64,000 nucleotides of DNA, taken from Mytilus trossulus. Its lineage: Eukaryota; Mollusca; Bivalvia; Mytilida; Mytilidae. Every line of letters begins with the position of its first letter. The stretch's first letter is position 1. The stretch lies in NCBI RefSeq assembly GCF_036588685.1, contig NC_086381.1, positions 68,393,436 to 68,457,435 of the forward strand, read 5' to 3'. Shown here in pieces: positions 25,660 to 38,086 of the stretch. Below the pieces are notes generated by a model. It was not told the origin of the DNA, did no database searches, and was given only the letters and a program-made list of their open reading frames with translations. The translations under genes and the position numbers were made by a program.

Positions 25660-25870
25660 CAGATGGATGTAAATAGAAATACACAGAGTGGAAGTGACCA
25701 GGTACTCGTATATCCCAACAACAAAAAGACACTTAGTACTGATCTGGAAGTTTTATTGATACTTAGTTCAAAGCCACTCACAACTAATAAAAAAATCATG
25801 CATCTAAAACTTAATATCAATCAGTGCTCATAAGAATTTATATTTTAGTAAAGGTTTTAAGTAACGGTAA
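25660..25870 (+). repeat. Family S distal segment
   Basis: GTAGAAATAC-like start, CAACAACAAAAAGACA, AGATCTG-like words and AAAGCCACTCACAACTAATAA recur in the same order at about 47570-47720 inside the long family S copy. Only the distal part is present here. Confidence 0.65.
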
Positions 25871-27104
25871 CGAAATCTCTGGCTTTATAATTTTCTAGTA
25901 ATACATAATTTACGTTTGTTAAAATCAAAGACATTGATTTGTTTGATTTTTATTGTGGGGATTCTAGGTTTTTATTGACCTACAACTTTCAGTTTCAGTT
26001 GAGGATATTGTTTTACTCCTGTCCGACCGTCTGCCCCATTATGTGTATACAGTTATTCAGTTAAACTCATCGAGCTCCCCAGTGACAGTTTGAATCCTAT
26101 GACTGAGTTTTCTCTTGTACACATGTGTGCTTGTGTCCAGGGTTTAGATGTATGTTAAACAAGTATTTGCTCCTTTGAGAGATAGTTAAACTTTGTCATT
26201 TTTTCATGGAGTGTTTACTTGCTTTTCCTTTCTTTTAATTAAATTTATATTAATAAAAATCTTCAAATGTAGAATTCATTAGATACAAATATTCCCTGAG
26301 GAAGACGGCCCTTTTTTTCGTTCTCTCAACCCTCGAATTATGCATTCCAAGCTGTCGTACTGACTTTTCTGCAACCGATCTTTTCATGCATACAAGACCG
26401 GCAACTTTCTTCATTCAATTAAAAAAAAAACAGTTGCGTTAACACCAGCCTAACTCCAAGATACAATATTCCTGCTTCACGTGATGTTTGCCACGTGGAG
26501 CTTACATCATTATTCTTCTTTTTAAATGCTTTTCCCTTAAATATCTGACAAATTTTTAAATAGTTTTACTTTGAAAATCAAATTCATCTGTTCTTCTAGT
26601 TATTCAAAATTATAAAAGGTTAAGCTTTTTCATGTCCAGCAGCACATATTATAGTGTTATATCCCTATTGGTAAATCAATTTTTCCCAAATTAAGTTAAG
26701 AGAGGGGGGGGGCAGTGAAAAAACTATGTGAATTAAGTTTTTTTATCCTACATTGAACTTTTGATGTCGTCCCTAATGAAAGCAATCTAATTAACTGAAT
26801 ATTGATCTCTGATTTCGTTATTCTACATATGATGTCGTATCAAAAATCCGAGAGATCAATATTTTGATTAGATTCAGTAATGAAAGAAACTTGTTTCTCT
26901 CTTTATCCAGTTTTCGTTTGATATATAGTTTTGTTTTCTATTAATCAAATTGAAGAAACCAATAAGTTTTAAAAATAAATTGAAAAACACTAGATGCGTC
27001 AAAGCGACCCAGATGGCCCCGTCCCATATAAAGTTGAAAATCTGCAATTTCAATAACACATGTGGACACAAACATGATGGTAGTCTGAGCTCTCACAAAT
27101 AAAT
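25871..27104. other. Intergenic, nothing recognised
   Basis: AT-rich DNA with a G-run near 26702. No exon, RNA gene or structured repeat could be supported. Confidence 0.5.
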
Positions 27105-27480
27105 CTGCTGACAATCTGGAGGCGTATAGAAATTATGTATGTATAACTGTGATTTTCAACAATTTTCAAAGTTGTGAACCCTTAATTTTGGCAAAATTAG
27201 CGGATTGGAACTTTAAACTTGATCTGTAACTCATCATGATCCACCGTGTAACTCACACACCAAAAATCAAGCCAATATCAAAATCAGGCCAAGTTTAGAG
27301 AAAAAAAAGTCTGTATAACAACAAGATTTTCAACAATTTATCAAAGTCCATAGCCCGTAATTTTGGCAAAAATTAGCCGAGCGGAACAAAACTTAAACTT
27401 GATCTGTAACTTATCTTGGTTAACTCACATGTTAAAAATCATCCCGGGGCAATATCCGAAAGAGTTTAGTGCGGCGTCAT
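27105..27480 (+). repeat. Family H tandem repeat, period about 174 bp
   Basis: Two units: GATTTTCAACAATTTTCAAAG at 27151 and GATTTTCAACAATTTATCAAAG at 27325. Each is followed by AATTTTGGCAAAA and CTTGATCTGTAACT. The same scale as the other ladders, but with no obvious head hairpin. Confidence 0.7.
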
Positions 27481-28026
27481 CACTTTGTGTTTTTATTTTG
27501 CTTTAACTATTCTGTTTATTTATTCGATCATACATTTTTAAAGACTTAGTCATTACATCATAAGTGCCGACAGGTATAGTGGCGAAAATGGCACCGTTTT
27601 TAACTCACCACCAATCAAAACTGCTGTTGTATACATAGACGTAGGTTATAAATTAGCACGATCTTGGTAATATTCGTCCTGAAATATTTAACTACTATTT
27701 AGAATTGTTTACGATGCAGGGGGAAGATGGAATGGCAAACAATATAACTTCAAAATGACAAAAAACGTAAAACCATAAAACAATACCAAACCCCAAAGAA
27801 ATTAAAATCTGAAAAACCCTGTATCAACAATCAACTGCTGATCAAATGACATGTAAAAATCAAAAGGTGAAAAGCCTTAACTACTTGAGATATCTTATAA
27901 ATTATATAAGATTTCTTATATAAAAAGTATTGATAGGATATCTGATAAACTTAAGGAGATAACTTATATGATACCTTGTTGTTTGTTTTTGTTTCATATT
28001 TGGTTTTTTTCTTTCATTTTTGGGCT

Positions 28027-28170
28027 TTTATACCTCACTATGCATTATGGGTTTTGCTCATTGTTGAAGGTTGTAAGGTGACCTATAGTAGTTAATTTCT
28101 GTGTCCTTTGGCTTTGGTCCCTTTTGGGTTCAGAGTTGTGTCATTGGCAATCATACTCCATATTCGTTTT
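28027..28170 (-). repeat. Family S copy (minus)
   Basis: Reverse complement of the family: GGGTTTTGCTCATTGTTGAAGG, GTGACCTATAGTAG and TCATTGGCAATCATAC in order. Confidence 0.7.
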
Positions 28171-28599
28171 CTTATTTAAGATATCTTATATACCATATGT
28201 GATATCCTATATACTAAATATATACTAAATAAGGTATATTTTATTATATAAGATAATTTTTAAAGACAGATTTTATAGGATATATTATATGAGATATCTT
28301 ATATTTCTTGAAAGATATCTGATATTTTATACAAGGTATATTTATAATTTATAAGATTATCTCATATAGTTTTTAAGATATCTTACATAGTTTATACATG
28401 TTATAAGATATTGTATATAATTTCCTTTATAAAATATCTTAGGTTTCTGACAAACTATTTAAGATATCAAGTTTTCTTATATAAAAACATATTTATAAGA
28501 TATCTAAAATTATAGAAAATATTGTTGTTTAAAAAAAAATTAAAAAAAAAAAAATAAATAGAAGAAAAATATAGATAGATATATAATTATAGGAAATAA

Positions 28600-28882
28600 A
28601 ATTGATCAGGAGTTGTCTCCCATAGACGTAGTACTATAAAGAATTATGTTATTTCTCCAGGTCACTATGTTTTGTCAATAACTTGGTTTATATCAGGTTA
28701 ATTAGTGTAAATGTGTATTCATGTGTTGTTTTTGTTTTTTGTTGTCTAAATGTACTTTAATCATTCTAATCATTTTCTGTGCTTTATTTTGTAATTCATT
28801 CATTTGATTGTATAGCTCAAATTTTGGGCACCATGATTGGTTAATAAAAATTATCTTATCTTATCTTATACTTTATAATATA
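28600..28882 (+). mobile_element. LINE-like 3' end with TTATC tail
   Basis: About 250 bp of unique sequence ends in GGTTAATAAAAATTATC and repeated TTATC pentamers. AATAAA followed by a pentamer tail is typical of CR1/Jockey-type LINE 3' ends. No ORF is left, so it is a short 5'-truncated insertion into the AT palindromic tract. Confidence 0.5.
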
Positions 28883-29104
28883 TCTTTTATACTTAAAAGA
28901 AGATATCTTAATAAGAAAATAAAAGATATATTATTAACGAAATGAGATATCTATATAATCTGTCTTTATAAATTATCTTATTTAATAAGATATCTTATTT
29001 AGTATATAAGATATCTCATATAATATATAAGATGTCTTATAGAAATTATTTTAGATATCTTATATATTAAAGGAGATATATTATATAAGACTAGAACACT
29101 CCCG

Positions 29105-29870
29105 TGATATCGCGGGTCCATGACTGAATCAAAGTATATAATTATGTGCAAGCCTTATTTAAGTTTTAGTATTGTCATCTGATAAAGTCATGCCGCATAT
29201 AAGACACACTGTTTTCTCTGCTTTCAAATCTTTCTGTTTGAACCCGTCGAACTGGAACTTATCAATTATTGGTAATATTAATTATTTGGAAAACAAAAGG
29301 TCCTGGAATGGATTATTTTTTAATCAACAGCAGTGTCCTTTATTAGTTATAAATAAAGTTGAATTCTTTGATTCGCTGTTTTACGTCATGAAACTGTACC
29401 TATACGCCTTATTTTTAGTCCAGATTTTTAGTATTCGTATTGTTATCTTAGAAAGTCTTACTGGTTAAAATACTACAATTATAGGAAACAATTTGACAAT
29501 TTAGTAGTGTCAACCCTGTGATTATGACCCGTGTATATAGCATATTAATCCTAAATACACCGTTTGGTGGTGCGCCTGTCAGATGCGGAACGTTCAGATA
29601 AGGTAATAGGTAACAGGTGAATATATACTATTGGTATCGGTATCGGACTCGATCCGGAACTTGGCAATATTAATTACGTGTAAAACAAAAGGGCCTGGAG
29701 TGGTGTAATTTTTAATCTACACCTTTGTACTATATTAGTTATATATAAAGTTGAATTCTTTGATTCGTAGTTTTTACGTGATGACGGCTGGCAAATTGGA
29801 CCTCGTAATTTTAGTATTATAGATACTTTGAAATTGGAATAAATAGTAAAACAACTTTCCATAGTAAGAC
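29105..29870 (+). repeat. Hairpin-headed repeat with two diverged units
   Basis: The head has CCCG-TGATATCG-CGGG (about 29101-29116). Two diverged direct copies follow, from about 29265 and 29665. They share GGCAATATTAATTA-like starts, AACAAAAG-GCCTGGA, and AAAGTTGAATTCTTTGATTCG at about 29357 and 29749. The open frames across this stretch are incidental. Confidence 0.65.
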
Positions 29871-32860
29871 TAGTTTTCCCTGGTTTTAATTTATATGCAC
29901 ATATAAAAATGTTATAACTGGGTCTATTATACTACCGTAGTTAGTATAATAGTCTCAGGTTATAAGAGTTTTGGATTCAGGTAAGATAACTTATATTGTT
30001 CTTTAGTCACATTAAAAAGTTTTATCCAACACTTATACTAACATGTATGTGGAGTACAAATTCCATTGCCGTAGCGCATGGCCCTTTAAAGTGAGGCAAT
30101 TTTGAGGCGAAAAATTTTTGAGCTTTTTTTAGGGGGGTTCGGATGCTTGAAATGGGAGAAGCTTATTTCAGCATTACTATTTATAATAAACAACAAAAAC
30201 AAAAAATATAACAGCAATGCGGGTTTTTTTTTATTAACGAGCCTAGTAAGTAACAAAACAAGTTTCAATATTAAAGTTAATCTCTGTTGGTCAACCAAAA
30301 CATTCCGATTCTCCTGTGACCTGTACTAACGAAAAGCTTCAACACACGTTCTCATGTATATATATATGTATTCATGTCCAACAGCAATTTATAAGCGTCT
30401 AAAAGACGAGAACATGCTATAAGCATCAATTAATATATTTTTATTATACATAATCATTAACGGTAAAACCATAAGAATAGGTACAGAGAAGACTAGACCA
30501 ACATTGTTACTTAACCGGATTTTTGACGTTCTAATGTCACAAGTGATCACAAGTTATCTGTAAACATTCAACCTACCTAGACACATTATTCTACTAATTT
30601 TTAGGTCATTGGTTTGACCTACCAGGGTTCAAACCCACGATCTACCTTACTAGAATCAATGGATCACGATAGCATACAACCAGACAATGCTGATCATAAT
30701 AAAAAAGAAACACGAAAAAAATAAAATCAAACAATACCAAAAATATATTTCATACTTGTATATAAAGATAGATAAAAATCATGAATCGCCTTATACATTA
30801 AAGACTTCCATAGAAAAGGCGCTTCATGATTTTGTTTAAATTAATAATAAATAATTATTATATTTTTGGTCAAAGAATTATTTTATCAATTAGCATTTGA
30901 TGCTCAGTGAGTTGATAGTAAAATACATTGGTATACTATAGCGTTATCGATTCAAACATAAACCAAGGAAAGTAATAAGCCAACATACTGATAGGGGGTG
31001 TTTAAACTCATGCGTTACATTTTTCTCTTTAAAGAACCCGTATTCAACCAATTTTGTCATTCAATTCAATTCATTTTTTAAAGGCAGTGCTTTAAGGCCT
31101 GACTTTTAAGTCATGAGGTTCATCTTTTCATACGCAATCTTTGCAGGGGGTCTTTTGGCCAGAAATAGACCCGGAAATGTTCGAATTTCTCCTCTTCTTT
31201 TTATGGTATAATATGGTTTTTGTTTCTTTCATTTACATTGGGGACTAAAGAAACGATCAGTGTGTATTGTTCGTTTTATAGAAATTGTTATTAGTGTGTA
31301 TTTTGCATTATAAACAGTCAACCTGACTACAAACTATCATTATGTGTATTCCGTGTGGAAAGAGGTCGGGTCAATTTCGAGTGTTATCTGACATCTAAAG
31401 ATTCTTTAATTAGTTCAGACGTTGATATAACAATGAAAAGTCGACTGAACATGATTAATATTGCATCTTCTATATTCGGTTTATGAACGAGAAACCGTAA
31501 AAGCGTTTCTAGTTATGTATGTTGTCTACGTATTATCCTGGTTCCCCGTACTACGTTCCGGGTATTAGCTATTTGATATATGTGATGTGTAATATTACGA
31601 TCGGGTACCAGCCAATCTACGTGTGTATGTGTATATGATTTCCCGCCAAAATGGCCGATTTACAGCTAAAAAAATAGTCCATAAACGTTCCGTATAATGA
31701 TATGCAAATTCATGATTAATCGTAACTTTTTTTTATCTTTGTATAATAAATATAACAAAATGGAAACCACAAAATTGAAAATAACATTATTTTACGAGGA
31801 TTTCTCATATTTTTCTCACTTCCGGCGCAGTAATACGTATGTTTTGAAGAAGCTCGAAGGATTTGACAAAGTGAATTGAGAAGGATCTGGATAGATATAC
31901 GTCCTTGCTATCAGGTAAAACAATTTAAATGTACAGAACAAAACATTTACTTCACGTAAATAGTACAGGCTTAAGCTTTTTACTGTCTTACACGACTGTA
32001 GTCGAGTGTTTAAACGACGGCGGTGACCTACAAGGTACGGGTCATACTGGGTCAAGTCTAAATATGTAAACATCTCCACGTGCTATTAGGTAGAAACATC
32101 GTAATGCAATGTCTACAATTTTTCCTCCTTTATACATCGTTTAACCAGATATATTTCTCTTTCAAATACTCTTTAACACGGATTGAATGTACGTATATTT
32201 TCTAGTGTTTTCTTGTCCTTATTAAAGTTCATTTGTTGATGTTTAAATATTTTTGAACGACTGAACACAGGAGTGAATGAATGCAACAATTATATATACT
32301 GAAGACTTGGGCTGTAAAATGATAGTGTACGTATATCATACTGATAATTATTCTAGCAGTAATTATGTTAATTTAGGATGTAATGACAGGAATTCACGAG
32401 TTATGCCTCAGGCTTTCTGAAAAAATATCATTCTAATATGACGTGCTTCTTTAGCTTTGTAAAGAAACCATACTTTATTATCCAATAAAATTAGTTTGCA
32501 CATGCGTATATTGACTACGGCAGAAAAATGAATTTCGTCAAAATGGTATGCATTTAATGTATTTCCTTAAATTAAAACACTTTCAAACACTAAAATGATA
32601 CACATTTTGTTATTAATACTTAACAATGACAACAATGTGTTACAATTCGTAATTGAAAATAGTTGACCTAGATACAGCAACGTCCATGTTGGCTGTTCTA
32701 ACTTCAAAACCCCTCCCCCTAAAAACACGTTTCATCTCTCCTGTTAAAAAGGCATGTCATTGTATATTAATTTCATTGAAACATATGTTCCGACGATAAA
32801 ATATAAAATAAAGAATAGGTTACTATTACTGTTGTACTGAAATGACAAAATTGTTTCATA
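29871..32860. other. Intergenic, no gene recognised
   Basis: Several short open frames on both strands lack domain signatures and credible splice context. A short ATTCA run lies near 31065. No array or fold-back of note was seen. Confidence 0.45.
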
Positions 32861-32867
32861 TTTCTGA

Positions 32868-32965
32868 TAAAATGGATTGACCCTAGCAGGGAATCGAACC
32901 CCATTCTCCTATAAAAACAAATAGGCGTAATTACCAATATACCACCAAGGTTTCCAATCCATTTT
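32868..32965 (-). other. tRNA-like relic closed by a 12-bp perfect inverted repeat
   Basis: On the minus strand the segment holds a T-arm-like GGGGTTCGATTCCC, an anticodon-arm-like CCTAT...ATAGG stem and a D-arm-like GGTGGTATATTGG, in tRNA order. TAAAATGGATTG (32868-32879) and CAATCCATTTTA (32954-32965) pair perfectly outside it. A normal 7-bp acceptor stem cannot be formed and the anticodon loop looks 8 nt long, so this is unlikely to be a working tRNA. A tRNA-derived SINE head or a pseudogene is more likely. Confidence 0.45.
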
Positions 32966-33564
32966 ACAAATGCAACAAGATTGTCACCCAGTATTAATTT
33001 TAATCTCATGTATAAATACAGCATTTGAAATCGTCAGATGCACAAAGGCGTGCCCTTTGATCAACTTTAAAAGGTGTAGCCACCGTAAGTATAAATGGAT
33101 TTCTGTCAAAGGGCCCCTCCTGCCAAGTCTCGAATGTCAGCACAACTTTATCAAGATATCCTCTATCAGATATGAACATATTTACCAATGCTACAATATT
33201 AACCGGCGGAATATTTACGATTAATTTAGTAAATAAAGACCTACCCGATTCTCCTTGTGCGTCCACCGCCATTGACGACTGACTTGAAAATGTGCATGTC
33301 AGAAATTGACCTCAAAGGAAAAGACTGTTGAAATATAACTTTTCTGTTATATTGTGACACAAATATTGTTTTAGTTAATAAGTTAATTTATTAATATCTG
33401 TTTCAATTTTGAATTTTAGAAATTTATACAACTTTGCCAAATTAAACTGGTATGAACTAGTTGGATAAAAATCGACAGGAAGGTTGATGGAAGAGCCTAC
33501 ACAAATACCGTACACTTTATACACAGCGAACATAGATATTACCGTAATTGTCCTAATCAGAATC

Positions 33565-33725
33565 GAAATAATTGATGCCAGCTATACTTTATTGTAGTTT
33601 TAACATGGGTAGGCATTATATTCGTGTTATTTTAGCCCTCGCTATCGCTCTGGCAAAAATAATCACGAATATAATGCCTACCCATGTTAAAACTACAATA
33701 AAGTATAGCTGGCATCAATTATTTC
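33565..33725. repeat. Near-perfect 161-bp palindrome
   Basis: The left arm from 33565 (GAAATAATTGATGCCAGC...) and the right arm ending at 33725 are identical reverse complements over about 63 bp. The stem continues imperfectly to a short loop with CTCGCTATCGCT. The lack of arm divergence means it is young or kept identical by gene conversion. No target duplication is obvious. Confidence 0.92.
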
Positions 33726-34783
33726 TTAAATGACAATGTAAAAAGGAACAAAACATTGACACGAATGATGCTCTCTTCTATGTTATAGTTATTTAGGTAT
33801 GTGTGTTGCACAAGTTTTAAAAAAACTTAAGTTATAAAACTTTTTTTCAGGGCACAAACCCACTTTAAAGAGACTTGTCTACTGCCATACCCATCCTATT
33901 TTCATGCTCCATTTGCAAGCAAGAGACTGAATGGTTTGCAAAATTAAAAATCAGGACGGTGTCCAATTAAAACAAAAGAACTAAACTGGATGAATATTGT
34001 AGGAGAAATCTAGAGGAAAGTTTTGATTTGTGAAATTGGTTTTCCTGAAAAGTCATTCATCCTAGCCTGCAGAAAGGAACTATAACTGTCCACCACCAAC
34101 TGACGAGCTAATGTTGAGCTTCACATATGGAATTACTCAAATACCATCAATGTCTATGTTTTCAGCACAGATTTCACAAGTTATGACAAAGCTGTGCTTT
34201 TTTTTATACCTGTTAAAGAGTTGTATACTAAATTTAATTTTTTTATCAATAAATATATATTGTGTCATTTAAGAACTTGTATTTTGTCAAAAAATGCATA
34301 CTAATGAATGAAAGTGGTGCAGTTCATTTTGCTTTGGTATATAGAATTGAATTACAATTGTTCATGTTATTGGAATGCATATAAAAATAAGGAGATGTGG
34401 TACAATGTATATGATATTTAGTGAGTTTATCAAGCAAAAGTGAATAAGAAATAGGTATAAGCAGTTACAGGTACATGTACTACTGTACAATCTCAAACTA
34501 TGAGAAAAACTCATACCGTAAAGAGAATTTCATATTTACAAGTTTTGTTTTTGTGTTGAATAATTTTCTTCTATCGTTTTAATTGCAAATATGGGAAGTG
34601 GTTAAATGCTAATGAGACAGCTGTTATGGCCACAGAGCTTTAATTGAAAACTTCTTTTTCATTCATACCGGTAGATTTTGCCTGGAGTTAGAAACATATC
34701 TGCCAACTTCATATTGCACATGGGGGTTTTACGTGAAAGATGGTCAATATAGTCTTACAAAACCTTCAAGGGAGCCTTCAAAT

Positions 34784-36501
34784 GGAAGCAGGACAAGTTG
34801 CCCCACTGGCTAATCGCCCCACTTTTTTAAAAACTGCCACAAACTGATTTATCAAATCGCCCCACATGTGAAATTGGTTAAATCATGTTTAATATTACTC
34901 CTGTCAACTCGCCCTACTTAAAAAAACGGTAATATTTAGATTAATATATACAATTAAAAATAAAAACTCGCACCACTTTAACGAAAACTAATCTACACAG
35001 AATACAAACAAACCAAAAATTAATTTAATTACTACATGTACATGTATTATTGATATATACTGAAATTATAATTCTAAAAATAAAACTGATTGTTGAAGAA
35101 TAACTGTAAGTTTTGAAGCTTAGTTATTTGCATAACAGTTGAAAAGAAACCAGTTAAATGTATCAAAATGCAATATAAGGAATTTAACTTATATTTAATG
35201 GAATAACATCTTTTTCCATATAAAGTGGGGCGAGTTGGCATTACTAAATTCATCCTGGTTAATAATATATTTATCTAGATTTCACCCATTTCCATTAGGT
35301 GGGACCAGTTGGCAGGAGAAATATTAACGGGATTTATCACAGTTCACAAGTGGGGCGATATGGTAATTCAGGTTGGGGCAGTTTTTTTGTCGAGCCTGCG
35401 ACTTTTGTCGCAGAAAGCTCAACATACATTGTAGGGATAGTGATACGGCGGCGGCGATGTTAGCTCAGTTCTTAATAGATTTATATTTTAGAAGGTCCGA
35501 GACCTGGATGCTTCATACTTTGTATATGGTTGCCTCATGTTATGAAGATTCCGTCGGTCACATGTCCAATGTCCTTGATTTCATTTTCATGGTTCAGTTA
35601 CTACTTGAAAAAAAAGTTAAAAATTTTTGTAATGTTAAATTCTCTCTTATTATAAGTAATATGATAACTATATTTGGTATGTGCGTACCTTGCAAGGTCC
35701 TCTTGCCCGTCAGACAGTTTTCACTTGACCTCGACCTCATTTCATGGATCAGCGAACAAGGTTAAGTTGGTGGTCAAGTCCATATCTGAGATACTATAAG
35801 CAATAGGTCTAGTATATTCGGTGTATGGAAGCACTGTAAGGTGTACATGTCCAACTGGCAGGTGTCATCTGACCTTGACCTCATTTTCATGGTTTAGTGG
35901 TTATAGTTAAGTTTTGTGTTTTGGTCTGTTTTTCTTATACTGTTTGCAATAGGTCTTCTATATTTTGTGTATGGAATGGTTGTAAGGTGTACAGGTCTAC
36001 CTGGCCGGTGTCATATGACCTTGACCTTATTTTCATGGTTCAGTGGTCAAAGTTAAGTTTTTGAGATTTGGCCTTTTTTTCTAATACTATATGCAATAGG
36101 TCAACTATATTTGGTGTATGGAAATATTTCATGATCTATATGTCAGTCGCACAGGTTTTATTTGACCTTGATCTCATTTTTTACAGTTCATTGCTCAGTG
36201 TTAAGCTTTTGTGTTTTGGTCTGTTTTTCTTAAACTATAAGCAATAAGTCAATTTTATTTGTTGTATGGAAGAATTGTAAGCTGTACATGTCTACCTGGC
36301 ATGGTTTATCTGACCTTGACCTCATTTTCATGGTTCAAAGGTCAATGTTTAGTTTTCTTGGTTTATGTTAAGATTATGTGACAGTTGTAATAACGCTTTA
36401 TTATTAGGACTATCAACATAATATCAATGATTAGTAAAGAAGAATAGACATTTCAGTGTGTGCACCCTTGTTTTTAAAGTGGGGCGATTTGTCATGGATT
36501 C
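34784..36501. mobile_element. Long-TIR element with 9-bp target duplication, interrupted (Mutator-like?)
   Basis: CCTTCAAAT occurs at 34775-34783 and again at 36502-36510, directly outside the element. The terminal arms are inverted and rich in CGCCCCAC: left from 34784 (GACAAGTTGCCCCAC, AATCGCCCCACTTTTTT, AAAAACTGCC), right reading inward from 36501 as GACAAATCGCCCCACTTT. The right arm is split by the family A element at 35389-36470; joining its flanks restores the arm. A 9-bp duplication plus long TIRs suggests a MULE or fold-back element. No transposase remains. Confidence 0.75.
35389..36470 (+). mobile_element. Family A element, copy 1: hairpin head and 147-bp ladder
   Basis: Head GTCGAGCC with the hairpin GAGC/CTGCGAC/TTTT/GTCGCAG/AAA/GCTC (35392-35420), a CGGCGGCGGCG bridge, then about six units marked by CATTTTCATGGTTCAGTGG-like words near 35580, 35738, 35882, 36027, 36175 and 36323 (period about 147 bp). 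It ends GCACCCTTG. Both ends are defined because it splits the arm of another element, within a T run. Any open frame inside (such as 35373-35765) is incidental. Confidence 0.82.
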
Positions 36502-36776
36502 CCTTCAAATATATTCTAATGTGGATTTTGGCTTCTTCGTACAAAATTTCCATTTGGGAGCCTTGAGCTCGATTGGGGAAATACTCTGCAAAAACTGACA
36601 GTTGACAGGTATGGTCATCAAAAAAGTTGACATGTTACTATGTACATTTACCATTATGTTACTTGATGTCCTTGCTATCTTTGTGAACTTTTTTTATGGG
36701 AGTCATAGAATATGTGTATACAATCAATAATTAAAAATAGTCTATTTATATTGAAAAGGAAAAGTTCTTATATGTC

Positions 36777-36865
36777 TAAAGAAAAGGGACGGAAGACACC
36801 AAAGGGACAGTCAAACTCATAAATTTAAAGCAAACTGACAAGGCCATGGCTAAAAATGCATTTCA
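36777..36865 (-). mobile_element. 3' tip of the RT retroelement family
   Basis: GACACCAAAGGGACAGTCAAACTCATAAAT and AAGCAAACTGACAA match, on the minus strand, the 3' tails of the relics at 280-910 and 9585-10220. Only about 90 bp remain. Confidence 0.7.
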
Positions 36866-37391
36866 TGGGAGGCACAGAAAATATACTGTAAACAGTTGAC
36901 TAGATATAGGTGAACTAGGTACAAAAGAACTCTAAATCTTAAATTCTACAAACCACCTCTGTTCTATCCATGGAAGATAATGATATAACTGGACTAGAAA
37001 TACACACAACCTGTAATTAACTGCCTTTACAGCGCTTTCGCGCTTTGATTTATTTTTATTTGTATTCGGAACACATATTTTTTACCGTCACCGCTAGCCT
37101 ATGGTAAAAGGTGCAATCGCTGCTGCAGAGTGGAAAGACTGTATGTAGTGTCCCGGTAGATAACTCGAAACTCGCATACTGATAATGTAAAATACATTAT
37201 AATTTATAAAAAAAAATGACACTTCTAAAGTTTGGTAGTCGTTTCAAAAGTGAGGCATTTGCCTCATTTGCCTCCATTACGTTACGGCCCTGAATTCACT
37301 ACTGTACAATTTAGAATGAGAAGATTTGATGTGATTGTCAATTAGACTACTATCTACCAAAGTTCATATGAAGAAGATACAAAGTCCTGCT

Positions 37392-37473
37392 TGTATATAT
37401 CATATATAGGGAATCACTGAAGCTTGACTGGAGTGCTGCCCCCCATCCCCTCTTTACAAAAAGTTCTGGATTG
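37392..37473 (+). repeat. Family K fragment
   Basis: TATAGGGAATCACTGAAGC and, at the end, TTCTGGATTGGCCACTGC match the family K element at 43082-43193. Confidence 0.6.
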
Positions 37474-37799
37474 GCCACTGCAAAGACCTATATTTTGACA
37501 TTTTCCTTATGTATCTAAACAATTTTTTGCAATAACTTACTAGTCTTAATAAAATTTTACTAAGCTAGAGCATAGGACTATTGGCTAATGGGCAGACATA
37601 TTAAGTTCAAGTATGAATAAAAGAGCAGATTGTAAATGATTTTCCATCAGCACCTTAGGACAAACCATAAGATGTTCAGCTAATGAAAAAAAAGATTCCA
37701 GTTAAATAGAAAGAGCTATTCTCTCAAAACAGATAGAAGCAAACCTCATTCATTTTTTGTACATAAATAAGGCTGTTATTTTTCTCAATTGAGCTGACT

Positions 37800-37925
37800 A
37801 GTCTATGGGGTATAGGCTTTGCTTATTGTTGAAGGCTGAACAGTGACCTATAGTCATTTGTTAATTTCTGTGTCATTTTGGTCTCTTGTGAAGAGTTGTC
37901 TCATTGTCAATCATACCACATCTTC
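37800..37925 (-). repeat. Family S copy (minus), just upstream of the HTRA2-like gene
   Basis: TTTGCTTATTGTTGAAGGC, GTGACCTATAGTCA and TCATTGTCAATCATACCACATCTTC in reversed family order. It lies within 300 bp of the HTRA2-like start codon. Confidence 0.72.
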
Positions 37926-38086
37926 TTTTTTTATATATACAAAGCTAGATATCCATTTTCTTTTCTTTAAACTGTTCTATTTATTTTTTTTATATCATAA
38001 TTCAGATATTTTTGTTTATTGCAGATGTATGAACTATGAAGTGCTTCAATGATTAGAGTCAATCTGTAAATAGGAAGGGAGCTAAG

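Larger units (their letters stand above)
27885..29090. repeat. AT-rich palindromic low-complexity region (AAGATATCTT words)
   Basis: Variants of ATAAGATATCTTATAT recur many times at 27885-27960, 28180-28515 and 28870-29090. The core word is its own reverse complement, so the tract can fold in many ways. A family S copy (28027-28170) and a LINE-like tail (28600-28882) interrupt it. Confidence 0.8.

Noticed and set aside
29172..29468. 98-aa open frame
   Set aside because: It coincides with a diverged duplicated repeat unit that recurs near 29665-29862.
32868..32965. Functional tRNA gene
   Set aside because: The acceptor stem cannot pair properly and the anticodon loop appears to be 8 nt.
33006..33272. 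Minus-strand 88-aa open frame starting MAVDAQGES with a good start context and a GTAGGT donor-like site
   Set aside because: No domain recognised and no convincing following exon found on the minus strand; it could be a first exon, but the evidence is too thin to annotate.
35373..35765. 130-aa open frame
   Set aside because: It lies across the head hairpin and first units of the family A repeat and is an accident of that repeat.
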